Assembly: GCA_902570505.1 (NCBI GenBank)
Contig: CACFYR010000001.1
Coordinates: 1-64,000, forward strand
Origin: an uncultured Pelagibacteraceae bacterium
Lineage (GTDB): Bacteria > Pseudomonadota > Alphaproteobacteria > Pelagibacterales > Pelagibacteraceae
Length of the DNA stretch: 64,000 bases
Direction: 5' to 3'
Part shown: piece by piece, positions 45,206 to 54,994 of the stretch
How positions within the stretch are numbered: the first letter of the stretch is position 1
How the letters are laid out: each line of letters begins with the position of its first letter
Notes under the pieces: generated by a model
Seen by the model: the letters and a program-made list of their open reading frames with translations, nothing else
Database searches by the model: none
Told to the model about the DNA's origin: nothing
Program-made: the position numbers and the translations under genes

Positions 45206-45760
45206 GTGAATAAATCATTGATAAAATTTGTCACAGACTTTGGCCCGCTTTTAGTTTTTTTCAGTTTTTACTATAATAACGATAAAGATCTGAAGGTCGC
45301 TATACCACCATTTATAGTTGCAACATTAATTGCTCTAGTAATAGTTTGGTTTTTAGAAAAAAAAATTCCAATGATTCCTCTTGTTGGAGGTATTTTAATT
45401 ACTTTTTTTGGAGCACTTACAATTTATTTTGATAACCCAATTTTTATATATATTAAACCCACAGTGGTGAATATATTGTTTGGAACTATTTTAATTTTGG
45501 GGAAATTTTTTTCATCAGAACCTTTGTTAAAAAAATTTTTGGGAAAATCATTACTAATAAAGGATGAAGGCTGGTATATTTTAACAAATAGATGGATATA
45601 TTTTTTCTTTTTTTTAGCAGTATTAAACGAAATAGTTTGGAGAACTCAGTCTGAAGAATTTTGGGTAAACTTTAAAGTTTGGGGTTTATTACCAATTTCA
45701 TTCATATTTACGGCATTCCAAATTGGTTTAATAAATAAATACAAAATAGATGAAAACTAA
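45206..45760 (+). CDS. Inner membrane septation protein YciB/IspZ family (GTG start)
   Basis: KFVTDFGPLLVFF, five TM, NRWIYFFFFLAVLNEIVWR. Confidence 0.93.
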   Translation: MNKSLIKFVTDFGPLLVFFSFYYNNDKDLKVAIPPFIVATLIALVIVWFLEKKIPMIPLVGGILITFFGALTIYFDNPIFIYIKPTVVNILFGTILILGKFFSSEPLLKKFLGKSLLIKDEGWYILTNRWIYFFFFLAVLNEIVWRTQSEEFWVNFKVWGLLPISFIFTAFQIGLINKYKIDEN

Positions 45761-46094
45761 TTTAAAATTAATAATTAACAACAAATTCGACACAGATAAC
45801 AAAAAAAATTTTTTCGAAAAAAAAGAACTCAAAATAATACTAAATCTTTACGCGAAAATGGTATCAGAAGGATCATGGAAAGATTATGGATTATCTATTT
45901 CAACTAAACAAGTGGGTTTTAGTGTTTTTAAAAACGCAGCTGATAATGAAATGTATAAAATTTGTAAAAACTTTAAGCCTAACAATAAATATTTTAAATA
46001 CGTGATAACTGATTCAAAAGGTATAATTTATAAAAACTCAGATAATCTTGAAAATTTACTAAATAATACTAATTGGAAAAAGCTTCATAAATAA
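45750..46094 (+). CDS. DUF2794-like protein
   Basis: F-x-K-K-E-L-K-I-I-L-N-L-Y-A-K-M-V-S-E-G-S-W-K-D-Y pattern typical of this alphaproteobacterial family. Confidence 0.75.
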   Translation: MKTNLKLIINNKFDTDNKKNFFEKKELKIILNLYAKMVSEGSWKDYGLSISTKQVGFSVFKNAADNEMYKICKNFKPNNKYFKYVITDSKGIIYKNSDNLENLLNNTNWKKLHK

Positions 46095-46856
46095 TTATCT
46101 TCTTTGTCCAAACAATCTTAACAGCATTATAAATAAGTTGATGAAATCTAAGTATAAAGTTAATGCTCCCATTATTGCCTTTTTACCCATTAACTCTCCA
46201 CTATCAGAAGCTACATACATATTTTTAATTTTTTGAGTATCATATGCTGTCAATCCTACGAATATTAGTACGCCTAAAATTGATATAACAAAGTACATCA
46301 TAGATGATTTTAAAAAAATATTTACTAATGATGCAATTATAATTCCTATTAACCCCATCATTAAAAAGGATCCCAATTTTGTAAGATCTCTTTTTGTGGT
46401 ATAACCGTAAATACTCATTGCACCAAACGTTGCAGAAGTAATAAAGAAAACTCTTGTTACACTTAATCCTGTATAAACTAATAGAATTGAGGAAAGTGAA
46501 AGACCCATCAGGCCTGCAAAAATCCAAAATACAGTTTGTGCTTTTGATGAGCTCATTTTATTAATACCAAAGCTCATATAAAAAACTATCCCTAAAGGTG
46601 CTAACATAATTATCCACTTCAAACCAGACAAGTAAATTGCATTACCAATTTCTGTTAAAGCGACTATTGAACCATCTGCACTAGTAACAACGGACATCTT
46701 AAATGTTAAAAGCGCAATAATTCCAGTTAGTAAAACACCGGTTGACATATAATTGTAGACTTTAAGCATGTAAGCTCTTAAGCCTTCATCTGTAACTGCA
46801 GCAGTTTTAGCAGTCGTTGTTTTATTTTTTAATATATTATCCCTGTTAAATTCCAT
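46095..46856 (-). CDS. Bax inhibitor-1 / YccA family membrane protein
   Basis: Seven TM, LTAYDTQKIKNMY, ALTLYLDFINLFIMLLRLFG. Confidence 0.94.
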   Translation of the reverse strand: MEFNRDNILKNKTTTAKTAAVTDEGLRAYMLKVYNYMSTGVLLTGIIALLTFKMSVVTSADGSIVALTEIGNAIYLSGLKWIIMLAPLGIVFYMSFGINKMSSSKAQTVFWIFAGLMGLSLSSILLVYTGLSVTRVFFITSATFGAMSIYGYTTKRDLTKLGSFLMMGLIGIIIASLVNIFLKSSMMYFVISILGVLIFVGLTAYDTQKIKNMYVASDSGELMGKKAIMGALTLYLDFINLFIMLLRLFGQRR

Positions 46857-46925
46857 ACTTAATATATAGTGATAATTTGATATATTTTCAAGCAATCAAA
46901 GTAAAATTACTTATAGTTTACAATT

Positions 46926-47960
46926 ATGAATTATAAAAAATTAGGAAATACAGACCTTAATGTAAGTACAATTTGTCTCGGTACTATGACGTGGGGAGAG
47001 CAAAATACTGAGTTGGAGGCGTTTGAACAAATGAATTATGCAATTGATAATGGAGTAAATTTTTGGGATACCGCAGAACTATATTCTGTTCCTCCAAAAA
47101 AAAATACATATGGTTTAACTGAGAAGATAATTGGTAATTGGTTCGTTAAATCAAAAAAAAGAGAGCAGATTATACTTGCCTCAAAAGTAGCAGGGCCTTC
47201 CAGAAACTACCTTAGAGATGGAGAAAATAGCTTTGCTGGAAAAAATTTAGAAAGCGCAATCAATAATAGTCTTAAAAGATTAAAAACAGATTATATAGAT
47301 TTGTATCAATTACACTGGCCTGAAAGAAACGTAAACAATTTTGGAAGACTTGGGTACATTCATAAAGAAAGTGAGTGGAATCAGTTTGAAGACGTGTTGG
47401 GTGATTTAAAAAAGTATATTGATTCTGGAAAAATTAGGTATGTAGGTCTTTCCAATGAAACTCCGTGGGGAGTTATGAATTTTATGCAATTATCTAAGAA
47501 TAAAAATTTACCTAGAATGATGTCAATTCAAAATCCTTACAGTCTACTTAATCGTTCATATGAAGTTGGACTTGCAGAAGTTTCGATCAGAGAACAAATA
47601 GGTTGTTTGTCATATTCACCTTTAGCCAGTGGATATTTGAGTGGGAAATATAGAAACGGAGCAATGCCAAAAGGCTCAAGAATTGAAAGGGATTATGAAT
47701 TTTGGGGCAGATACAGAAAACCACAATCTGATAATGCAGTAGAAGAGTATTACAAAATCAGTAAAAAATTTGAGCTTGATATGAGCCAAATGTCTATAAA
47801 ATTTTGCGAGATGCAAGATTTTATGACAAGTGTGATTATTGGTGCAACTACAATGGAGCAGTTGAAAACAAATATAGAAAGTGTACAAGTAAATTTAGAC
47901 AAAGATGTAATAAATGAAATTAATAATGTTCAAAAAAAATATCCTAACCCATGTCCATAA
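46926..47960 (+). CDS. Aldo/keto reductase (Tas-like)
   Basis: YKKLGNTDLNVSTICLGTMTWGEQ, DTAELYSVPP, DYIDLYQLHWPER. Confidence 0.94.
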   Translation: MNYKKLGNTDLNVSTICLGTMTWGEQNTELEAFEQMNYAIDNGVNFWDTAELYSVPPKKNTYGLTEKIIGNWFVKSKKREQIILASKVAGPSRNYLRDGENSFAGKNLESAINNSLKRLKTDYIDLYQLHWPERNVNNFGRLGYIHKESEWNQFEDVLGDLKKYIDSGKIRYVGLSNETPWGVMNFMQLSKNKNLPRMMSIQNPYSLLNRSYEVGLAEVSIREQIGCLSYSPLASGYLSGKYRNGAMPKGSRIERDYEFWGRYRKPQSDNAVEEYYKISKKFELDMSQMSIKFCEMQDFMTSVIIGATTMEQLKTNIESVQVNLDKDVINEINNVQKKYPNPCP

Positions 47961-48463
47961 TTAAAAAAATTTATAGTGCTTTATTCATATATATTTTTGT
48001 TTTATCAAGTATAGCAAACGCTGAGGAAATTAAAAAAATTGGAAAATTTAAAGATTGGGAAACTATAGTTTATAAAAATGGTACAGAAAAGGTTTGCTTT
48101 GCACAATCCAAACCCGTTCTTCAATCCCCAAAAAAAACTGAGAGAGATTCAAGAATTTTTGTAAGTTTTAGACCTAATGAAAAAATATTTGACGAAGTAA
48201 GCACAACTTCTGGGTATGATTTTAATGAACAAAATACTGTTTCAGCAAAATCTGGAAAATCAAATTATAAATTTGATATTAAAAAAGAAAACTTCGCCTG
48301 GATTAGTGAAAATAAAATTGAAAAAAAAATTATAAAAACCATGAAAAAAGCCTCTAGAATTATGGTGACCGGCTACAATAAATCAGGCTCACAAACAATT
48401 GATCATTATTCTTTAATGGGATTTACTAAAGCCTATAATAGTGCAAAAAAAAGTTGTGAGTAA
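47951..48463 (+). CDS. Invasion-associated locus B (IalB)-like secreted protein
   Basis: Signal peptide then GKFKDWETIVYKNGTEKVCFAQSKP...C-terminal SLMGFTKAYNSAKKSC. Confidence 0.7.
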   Translation: MSIIKKIYSALFIYIFVLSSIANAEEIKKIGKFKDWETIVYKNGTEKVCFAQSKPVLQSPKKTERDSRIFVSFRPNEKIFDEVSTTSGYDFNEQNTVSAKSGKSNYKFDIKKENFAWISENKIEKKIIKTMKKASRIMVTGYNKSGSQTIDHYSLMGFTKAYNSAKKSCE

Positions 48464-49140
48464 TGAGCGAAAAAAATAAAATAAGAGCTCTTTGGCCAAC
48501 ATTATTTGGAGAATTTCACAACGAAAATCATCAGAACATCAAGAAAGAATTAATTAATTTTTTCGAGGACTACAAAAAGAAAAATCCCTCAGGACGTAAA
48601 AAAAGCTCACTAGGTACAGAAAACTATAATCTTTACGAGAGCAAATACGATTTACATATGCAAAAAAATCCTGTTTACGACAAATTATTTTCCGATTTTA
48701 TTATGAGAGGTTTTTTTACAATGTCAAATGAAGCAAATAAAAGTTTGTTAAATAATTTTTCTGATAAAGAGATAGGAGTTTCAATAACTGGCTCATGGTT
48801 TATTCATTATGAACAAGGTGGCTTTGTGCTGCCTCATAATCACGGAGAATGTAGCTGGTGTTGTGTTTATTATGTTCAGGTTGGCAAAGATGCTACAACT
48901 GGAAATGGAGGGACTTACTTTCAAAAGCCAACCCCTAATAGAACAACTTTAGATTTTGGATCTTATTATAACAGATTTAATGTCCATGATTTTAATCCCG
49001 AAGAAGGTAAAATGCTAATTTGGCCAAGTTATGTTGTTCACGGATCATATCCATATAAAGGAGATCAAGACAGAATTATTATTTCTGCAAATGCAAATGT
49101 GTCTATTTTAGAGAACGGAAAACCTATTAACACAAAATAA
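48463..49140 (+). CDS. Putative 2OG-Fe(II) oxygenase family protein
   Basis: HNHGECSWCCVYYVQVG, GKMLIWPSYVVHGSYPY, DRIIISANANV; TIGR02466-like layout. Confidence 0.75.
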   Translation: MSEKNKIRALWPTLFGEFHNENHQNIKKELINFFEDYKKKNPSGRKKSSLGTENYNLYESKYDLHMQKNPVYDKLFSDFIMRGFFTMSNEANKSLLNNFSDKEIGVSITGSWFIHYEQGGFVLPHNHGECSWCCVYYVQVGKDATTGNGGTYFQKPTPNRTTLDFGSYYNRFNVHDFNPEEGKMLIWPSYVVHGSYPYKGDQDRIIISANANVSILENGKPINTK

Positions 49141-50319
49141 ATGAAAAAAAGAATTATTTTAGCCTACTCAGGTGGATTAGATACTTCAATTATACTTAAA
49201 TGGCTTCAGGAAAATTATGATGCTGAGGTAGTCGCATATACAGCTGATATTGGTCAGGAAATTAATAAAGAAAAAATAATTAGTAATGCAAAAAAGTTGG
49301 GAGTAAGGAATATTATTATAAAAGATTTAAAAGATACTTTTGTTAAAGAGTATGTTTATCCAATGATAAGAGGTCACGCGCTATATGAAGGTGTTTATTT
49401 GCTTGGCACATCAATCGCACGGCCTTTAATAGCAAAAGATCAAATAAGAGTTGCAAAAAAATTCAAAGCTTTTGCTGTATCTCATGGTTCAACAGGAAAA
49501 GGTAATGATCAAGTAAGATTTGAATTGGGCTACCATTATTTTGGTCCTAAAATAAAAGTCATTGTTCCTTGGCGTATTTGGAAAATGAATTCAAGATCAG
49601 ATTTAATTAAATACGCAAAAAAAAATAAAATACCTGTTCCTAAAGATAAAAAAGGCGCACCACCTTTTTCAGTTGATGATAATTTATTTCATACGTCAAC
49701 AGAAGGTAAAGCATTGGAAAATCCCAAAAACTTTGCCCCGGAGTTTATATTTCAAAGAACAATATCTCCTGAGAAAGCTCCTAATAAACCAAGTTTTGTG
49801 ACAATCAATTTTAAAAATGGAGATCCTTATGGAATTAATGGTAAAAAAGTTTCACCTGCTAAACTTTTAGAAAAACTTAATCAATTAGCTGGTAAAAATG
49901 GGATTGGAAGAGTAGATCTAGTTGAAAATAGATTTATAGGAATTAAATCTAGAGGAGTTTATGAAACTCCAGGTGGAACTTTATTGTTACATGCTCATAG
50001 AGCAATAGAGTCCGTAACATTAGATAAAGAAACAATGCATAAAAAGGACGAGATAATGCCAAGATATGCTGAATTAATTTATAATGGATATTGGTTTTCT
50101 AAGGAAAGATTTAAGTTACAAAAAATTGTTGATAATAAAAGAAACAAAGTAAACGGCTCAGTAAAATTGAAACTATATAAAGGAAATATCACTATTTATT
50201 CAAGACAAACTAAAAGCAAAGCTTATTCAATGAAAAAAGTTTCGTTTGAGGAAAATAAAACATTTAATAAATCTATCGTAGAAAGATTTATTAATTTTCA
50301 CAAAAAAAAGCTGAAATAA
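49141..50319 (+). CDS. argG: Argininosuccinate synthase
   Basis: ILAYSGGLDTSIILKWL, GSTGKGNDQVRFE. Confidence 0.97.
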   Translation: MKKRIILAYSGGLDTSIILKWLQENYDAEVVAYTADIGQEINKEKIISNAKKLGVRNIIIKDLKDTFVKEYVYPMIRGHALYEGVYLLGTSIARPLIAKDQIRVAKKFKAFAVSHGSTGKGNDQVRFELGYHYFGPKIKVIVPWRIWKMNSRSDLIKYAKKNKIPVPKDKKGAPPFSVDDNLFHTSTEGKALENPKNFAPEFIFQRTISPEKAPNKPSFVTINFKNGDPYGINGKKVSPAKLLEKLNQLAGKNGIGRVDLVENRFIGIKSRGVYETPGGTLLLHAHRAIESVTLDKETMHKKDEIMPRYAELIYNGYWFSKERFKLQKIVDNKRNKVNGSVKLKLYKGNITIYSRQTKSKAYSMKKVSFEENKTFNKSIVERFINFHKKKLK

Positions 50320-50325
50320 ATAATT

Positions 50326-51468
50326 ATGAATTTTGAGACATCTAGGGCGAAAGCCATTGAAAAGTTAGATAGATTTGTTGAAAGAAACTTATCGGACTAT
50401 TCAAAATTGAGGAATTTTGATTTTGGACATAATAAACGTGATAATGTTTCATGTCTGTCCCCATATATAACTCATGGAGTTCTTAACGAGGTTGAAATTC
50501 TTAAAAAATCTTTAGCAAAGTCTTCTTTTAGTAAAAACGAAAAATTTATTCAAGAAGTGCTCTGGAGGACTTATTGGAAGGGATGGCTAGAGTTAAGACC
50601 TTCAGTTTGGAGTGATTATATAATCAGCTTAAATAATATAAGAGAGAAATATAGAGAAGATCCAAATTATCTAAAAGCAATAGAAGGAAAAACTAATATC
50701 GAGTGCTTTGATGAGTGGGTAAAAGAATTAAAAACATACAATTACTTGCACAATCATACGAGAATGTGGTTTGCTAGTATCTGGATTTTCACACTTGATT
50801 TACCCTGGCAATTAGGAGCAGAACTTTTTTTAAAACATCTTTATGATGGAGATGCTGCATCAAATACACTTGGTTGGAGATGGGTTGCTGGTATTCAAAC
50901 ACAAGGAAAGCATTATTTAGCATCAGAATGGAATATTAAAAAATTTACTAATAATAGGTTTCAAAATATAAAATTAAATGAGAACGCACCCCCAAAAATG
51001 ACTGATAAAACTTATTCAATTATTAAGAACGATTTTATTAATCCGGAAATAAGTGAAGATAAAACGCTTGTCATTTTTGAAAATAATTTATCATTTGAAA
51101 ATTCAGATTTTAAAGAATTTAAATTTGATAAAATAATTTTAGCTGTTAACTCAAATGAATTTAGAAATATCAAACTAAGTGATAATGTTACAAAATTTAA
51201 GTCTGAGTTAATTAATGACCAACTTGAAAGAATTAAAAGTTTATCAATCAATTGTGAGAAAGTTTCAATTGACAAATTAAAAGATATAAAAAGTGACTTT
51301 TATATTCTTTACCCATCTGTTGGAGAAAATTTGGATTTTGTTTTATCTAACTTAAATAATTATAAGTTTATTTATAGGGAATTGGATAAATATTCTTGGC
51401 AATTTTGTAATAAAGGTTTTTTTAATTTTAAAGGTTATATACCTAAGATAATTGCTAAGTTTACCTAG
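50326..51468 (+). CDS. Short photolyase-like FAD-binding protein with C-terminal extension
   Basis: FAD domain starts near N-terminus: LSPYITHGVLNE, WRTYWKGWLE, HNHTRMWFASIWIFTLDLPWQLGAELFLKHLYDGDAASNTLGWRWVAGIQTQGKHYLA. Confidence 0.88.
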   Translation: MNFETSRAKAIEKLDRFVERNLSDYSKLRNFDFGHNKRDNVSCLSPYITHGVLNEVEILKKSLAKSSFSKNEKFIQEVLWRTYWKGWLELRPSVWSDYIISLNNIREKYREDPNYLKAIEGKTNIECFDEWVKELKTYNYLHNHTRMWFASIWIFTLDLPWQLGAELFLKHLYDGDAASNTLGWRWVAGIQTQGKHYLASEWNIKKFTNNRFQNIKLNENAPPKMTDKTYSIIKNDFINPEISEDKTLVIFENNLSFENSDFKEFKFDKIILAVNSNEFRNIKLSDNVTKFKSELINDQLERIKSLSINCEKVSIDKLKDIKSDFYILYPSVGENLDFVLSNLNNYKFIYRELDKYSWQFCNKGFFNFKGYIPKIIAKFT

Positions 51469-52162
51469 CAAGTTTAATAAATATATCTCCCATTCCGGCT
51501 TGTAATTTTTCTAAAGGGGTGTTGTTTCTGATATCACAGTATTCTCCAGTAACAGGATGGGCTTTCACAATTTTTATGTCATTATCATTACATGGTTTTG
51601 TATTATGAAACAAACCAATGACCATTCGTCCATCTAGATTATAAACTTGGTCTTTTGAAATATTACTACCATCACAGAAATATTTTTTTGTTACTCTCTC
51701 AGGGAAATCTTTTTTTGTACAAGGATTATTAATTGTAAGAACATAAAATTCTTTTAATCCATCTTTAAATTTGTGCTTCATTTTTTGAACCGTCGTATAT
51801 TTCATTAAATCACATGAGCAGGGCACGCAACATCTATAATAATTTCCGCACATTTGTTTTCCAGTATTTTCCTCACTTATATTCACAAACTCAGCAGTAC
51901 TATTAGGATCAATAAGTGATCCAGACACAGCACAGTATAATTTATTGTATTCAACAAAATCTTTATAAGTAATTTCTTTATCAATTATATATTTAAAAAA
52001 TTTTGGACCTGCAGCGTTTCTATTATTGTCTGGAAAGATTCTAGACCAATCTGTAACTAAATCTTTATAATAATTTTTTTCAGAGGAAATGGAAATATTT
52101 GAAAAAATTAGAGCTAACAAAATAAATGCAGTTAATTTAAAAATATTTTGCAGTAATTTCAT
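51461..52162 (-). CDS. Cysteine-rich secreted protein of unknown function
   Basis: Signal peptide; CGNYYRCCVPCSCDLMKY core. Confidence 0.75.
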   Translation of the reverse strand: MKLLQNIFKLTAFILLALIFSNISISSEKNYYKDLVTDWSRIFPDNNRNAAGPKFFKYIIDKEITYKDFVEYNKLYCAVSGSLIDPNSTAEFVNISEENTGKQMCGNYYRCCVPCSCDLMKYTTVQKMKHKFKDGLKEFYVLTINNPCTKKDFPERVTKKYFCDGSNISKDQVYNLDGRMVIGLFHNTKPCNDNDIKIVKAHPVTGEYCDIRNNTPLEKLQAGMGDIFIKLAR

Positions 52163-52178
52163 ATAATTAATTTGGTTT

Positions 52179-52349
52179 TTAAAAACCCATTTTTGACCAG
52201 TTGAATCTCTCTTGGTCTTCTTTTTCGAATTTATTTAACTCTGCTTTTGAAGGTTTTCTAAAAATAAAAATACTTAGTGCAGCAATAAATAATGCGATTA
52301 ATGATACTGAACAAAATGTCATAAGTTTTAATACATTAAATATTGACAT
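52179..52349 (-). CDS. 56-aa single-TM small protein (absent from ORF track)
   Basis: Translates MSIFNVLKLMTFCSVSLIALFIAALSIFIFRKPSKAELNKFEKEDQERFNWSKMGF*; directly upstream of the Cys-rich ORF. Confidence 0.6.
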   Translation of the reverse strand: MSIFNVLKLMTFCSVSLIALFIAALSIFIFRKPSKAELNKFEKEDQERFNWSKMGF

Positions 52350-52426
52350 TTTGTAATAATTTTATTCTAACATTTGTCGCACTCGAACAACCTTTTAAAT
52401 TATTAATTTATTGCTATTTATAACTT

Positions 52427-52900
52427 ATGAAAAAAATCTATCTATTCTTAAGTTTCATTATAATGATTTTTGTACCATCTATTACATTTGGGAACGTTAT
52501 AGATAAACTCAATGAAGCAGGAAAATTTAATAAATTAAATGAAACTCTTTCTAAATCTGGTTTAAATGAAAATCTAAAAGGTGCTGGACCTTTCACTGTT
52601 TTTGCGCCATTAGATGATGCATTTGCTGCCATAAGTGCACAAACATATTATGGTCTCTTGAGAGATGAAAATAAAGATAAATTAGTAAATATACTAGGTC
52701 GACACGTTTTTTCAAAAAAAATTACCTCATCTGAAATAGATGGTGAAATTAAACTTGAGGCTATTAACGGTGAAGAAATTACTATTAAAAAAGTAAATGG
52801 TATAGTTTATATTAATGAGGCTGAAGTTGTAACAGCTGATGTTGAAGTTTCAAACGGTGTAATACATTATATAAATAGAGTTCTTCAACCTTTAAAGTAA
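52427..52900 (+). CDS. Fasciclin (FAS1) domain secreted protein
   Basis: Signal peptide; GPFTVFAPLDDAFA, LVNILGRHVF, GVIHYINRVLQP. Confidence 0.94.
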   Translation: MKKIYLFLSFIIMIFVPSITFGNVIDKLNEAGKFNKLNETLSKSGLNENLKGAGPFTVFAPLDDAFAAISAQTYYGLLRDENKDKLVNILGRHVFSKKITSSEIDGEIKLEAINGEEITIKKVNGIVYINEAEVVTADVEVSNGVIHYINRVLQPLK

Positions 52901-54343
52901 TTATTTTTGTGTTAACGTAATTGTTTGATTCAAATCTTTAACTGAAATTGTTTTTGTTTTTCCGTTTGTCCATTTAATTTGAACTCTAATATTTTTTTCA
53001 TTTTTTCTAATCCCATAATGAGCGACTGGCTCCATCTGACATAAATATCCAGATCCAGCATCAATGGTTTTGGAATGCTTTCTTAAGTTCGAGATAAGAG
53101 TTACGGTTGCACCTCTTGCTGGTGATCCGTATTTATTCAGAGGTTTTACTCTTAAATATTTATGGTTAGGGTCCACTTTTGCTTTATAAAGGGATAATGG
53201 TTGGTCTCTGCTTTCACCATGAGAAACTAATAATTCCAATATACCGTCATTGTCTATATCAGCTACCGCAGCTCCAGTTCCGTAACCATCTGGTTCTAAA
53301 CCAATATCTAGTGGTAATTGTTCTAAAACTCCATTATCTAAAATTTTGAAAAGTTTATTTGGTTCACCTATGTTGTTCATAAAAACCTCATCATAACCGT
53401 CATTATCTAAATCAGCTGAAATAATAGTTCTAATTCTTGTTGGTACATCAAATGTTGGTTTTGCAATATCTTCAAAAATTTTGTCTTTTAATACATAAGC
53501 TCTATGAAAACCTCCCCAGTTACCATTCAAAATATCCAATCTTCCTCTATAATATATATCTGATAAAGCTGTGCCTCGACCATTTTGAAGAACATCCTCT
53601 ACTCTATACTCGTATGCAACGTCTAAAAATTTACCGTTATTATTTTTGTAAAGGAAATTTGCACCCCTCTCATTGGCAGCAAAAATATCCATTTTATTTG
53701 AAATAATATGACCTGCTACAACTGCTCTACCTCCTGTTACTTTTGCTAAATTTAATTGAACTGACTTATCAACTATTACATCGTCACTGTATTCATAAAA
53801 TCTAGTAGGTCCCCCATAATTCGCAACATAAACACCGTATGTTCCATCGCCTTTTCTATCTACACAAGCCACTGACCGTCCAGCAGTCAAATTTAAATCC
53901 TTTTTATTTTTTTCAACTTCAAATAAATCTATAAATTTTTTTCCATCAAAATCTATTAGTCTATCTGAGTATTTTTTCGTACCACTATATGTGTCTGTGT
54001 TAAGGAAATATATTTCTTCGTATCCATCTTTATCAATGTCACATGCAGCAACACCAATAGTTCTTCTAAATTCGTCAGAAAAAATATTTTCATTAATAAT
54101 ATTTATTAATTTTCCATCTTTATAAGATAATGCTAAGTTAAGATAACCAAACCCAGTGACCACAAAATCAAAGTTTCCATCTTTATTTACATCTGTCACA
54201 GAAACTCCATAACTAAGTCTTTTTGGGTTTTCGACAATTTGACTTGTTAAATCTTCAAAAAAACTAGCATAAAGTTTATTTGGAAATATTAATAAGAATA
54301 AGAATAAAATTTTTTTTAAATTTAGAATTACATTAATTTTCAT
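52901..54343 (-). CDS. FG-GAP/VCBS repeat protein with ASPIC/UnbV C-terminal domain
   Basis: Repeated DVNKDGNFDFVV, DIDKDGYEEIYF, DLDNDGYDEVFM, DIDNDGILELLV; C-terminal GSPARGATVTL...KWTNGKT. Confidence 0.88.
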   Translation of the reverse strand: MKINVILNLKKILFLFLLIFPNKLYASFFEDLTSQIVENPKRLSYGVSVTDVNKDGNFDFVVTGFGYLNLALSYKDGKLINIINENIFSDEFRRTIGVAACDIDKDGYEEIYFLNTDTYSGTKKYSDRLIDFDGKKFIDLFEVEKNKKDLNLTAGRSVACVDRKGDGTYGVYVANYGGPTRFYEYSDDVIVDKSVQLNLAKVTGGRAVVAGHIISNKMDIFAANERGANFLYKNNNGKFLDVAYEYRVEDVLQNGRGTALSDIYYRGRLDILNGNWGGFHRAYVLKDKIFEDIAKPTFDVPTRIRTIISADLDNDGYDEVFMNNIGEPNKLFKILDNGVLEQLPLDIGLEPDGYGTGAAVADIDNDGILELLVSHGESRDQPLSLYKAKVDPNHKYLRVKPLNKYGSPARGATVTLISNLRKHSKTIDAGSGYLCQMEPVAHYGIRKNEKNIRVQIKWTNGKTKTISVKDLNQTITLTQK

Positions 54344-54866
54344 TTTTTTTTCTTTTATATTGTTTCATCCACTCACTAAATAATTTTATAGCATCATTCA
54401 TATCTCTAGTTTTATTTGGGTGGTTTTTTGCCCTCCCAAGCATAGTCGCAATGACGTTTACCTGATATTTTTTTGATCTATATTTTATAGTATTAATTGT
54501 GTATAAAGCTTTTTCTTTATTTTTAAATCCCAGACCTTTAGTGGTTGTTTTAGGATTGTAATCTGAAAATAAAGACAAATTTATAGGTTTAATTTTATTG
54601 CTTAGTGGCATTTTATTAAAGGTTTTGAAAACTACTTTATAATCAAGTTTATCTAGTTTTTTTTTTGACTCTCCATTGAATTCTATGAGATCAATTGAAA
54701 AATTGTTTTTTTTGTCAGTTTTACAAATTAATTTTATGTATCTTTTGTGAAATTCTTTAATTTTTTCTTGATATATTTTTTTTACATTTAAATATTTCTT
54801 TTCCTTGTAATTGGGTGTTAAAACAAACAAAATTCTACTTTTCCATTTATATTTTTCTAAATTCAT
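54333..54866 (-). CDS. Uncharacterised protein, N-terminus weakly DUF4174-like
   Basis: [23 protein letters not shown] start; C-terminal [40 protein letters not shown] overlap with the upstream ORF. Confidence 0.7.
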   Translation of the reverse strand: MNLEKYKWKSRILFVLTPNYKEKKYLNVKKIYQEKIKEFHKRYIKLICKTDKKNNFSIDLIEFNGESKKKLDKLDYKVVFKTFNKMPLSNKIKPINLSLFSDYNPKTTTKGLGFKNKEKALYTINTIKYRSKKYQVNVIATMLGRAKNHPNKTRDMNDAIKLFSEWMKQYKRKKNEN

Positions 54867-54994
54867 ATTTTTTTACCAGAGCATCTTTTTGAACAATATT
54901 TGACTTTCTCCCAGTTGAGTTTCCATTTTTTCCTCCAGTTAAATGGTCTTTTGCAAACTATGCATAATTTAGTCGGTAAGTAGGATTTTTTCAT
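54863..54994 (-). CDS. DUF2256-like 43-aa zinc-ribbon-type protein (absent from ORF track)
   Basis: Translates [43 protein letters not shown]: CxxC...CxxxC; ATGA overlaps at both ends. Confidence 0.85.
   Translation of the reverse strand: MKKSYLPTKLCIVCKRPFNWRKKWKLNWEKVKYCSKRCSGKKI

Noticed and set aside
51012-51275. Minus-strand ORF inside the short photolyase-like gene
   Set aside because: Antisense shadow ORF without motifs or start-site support.
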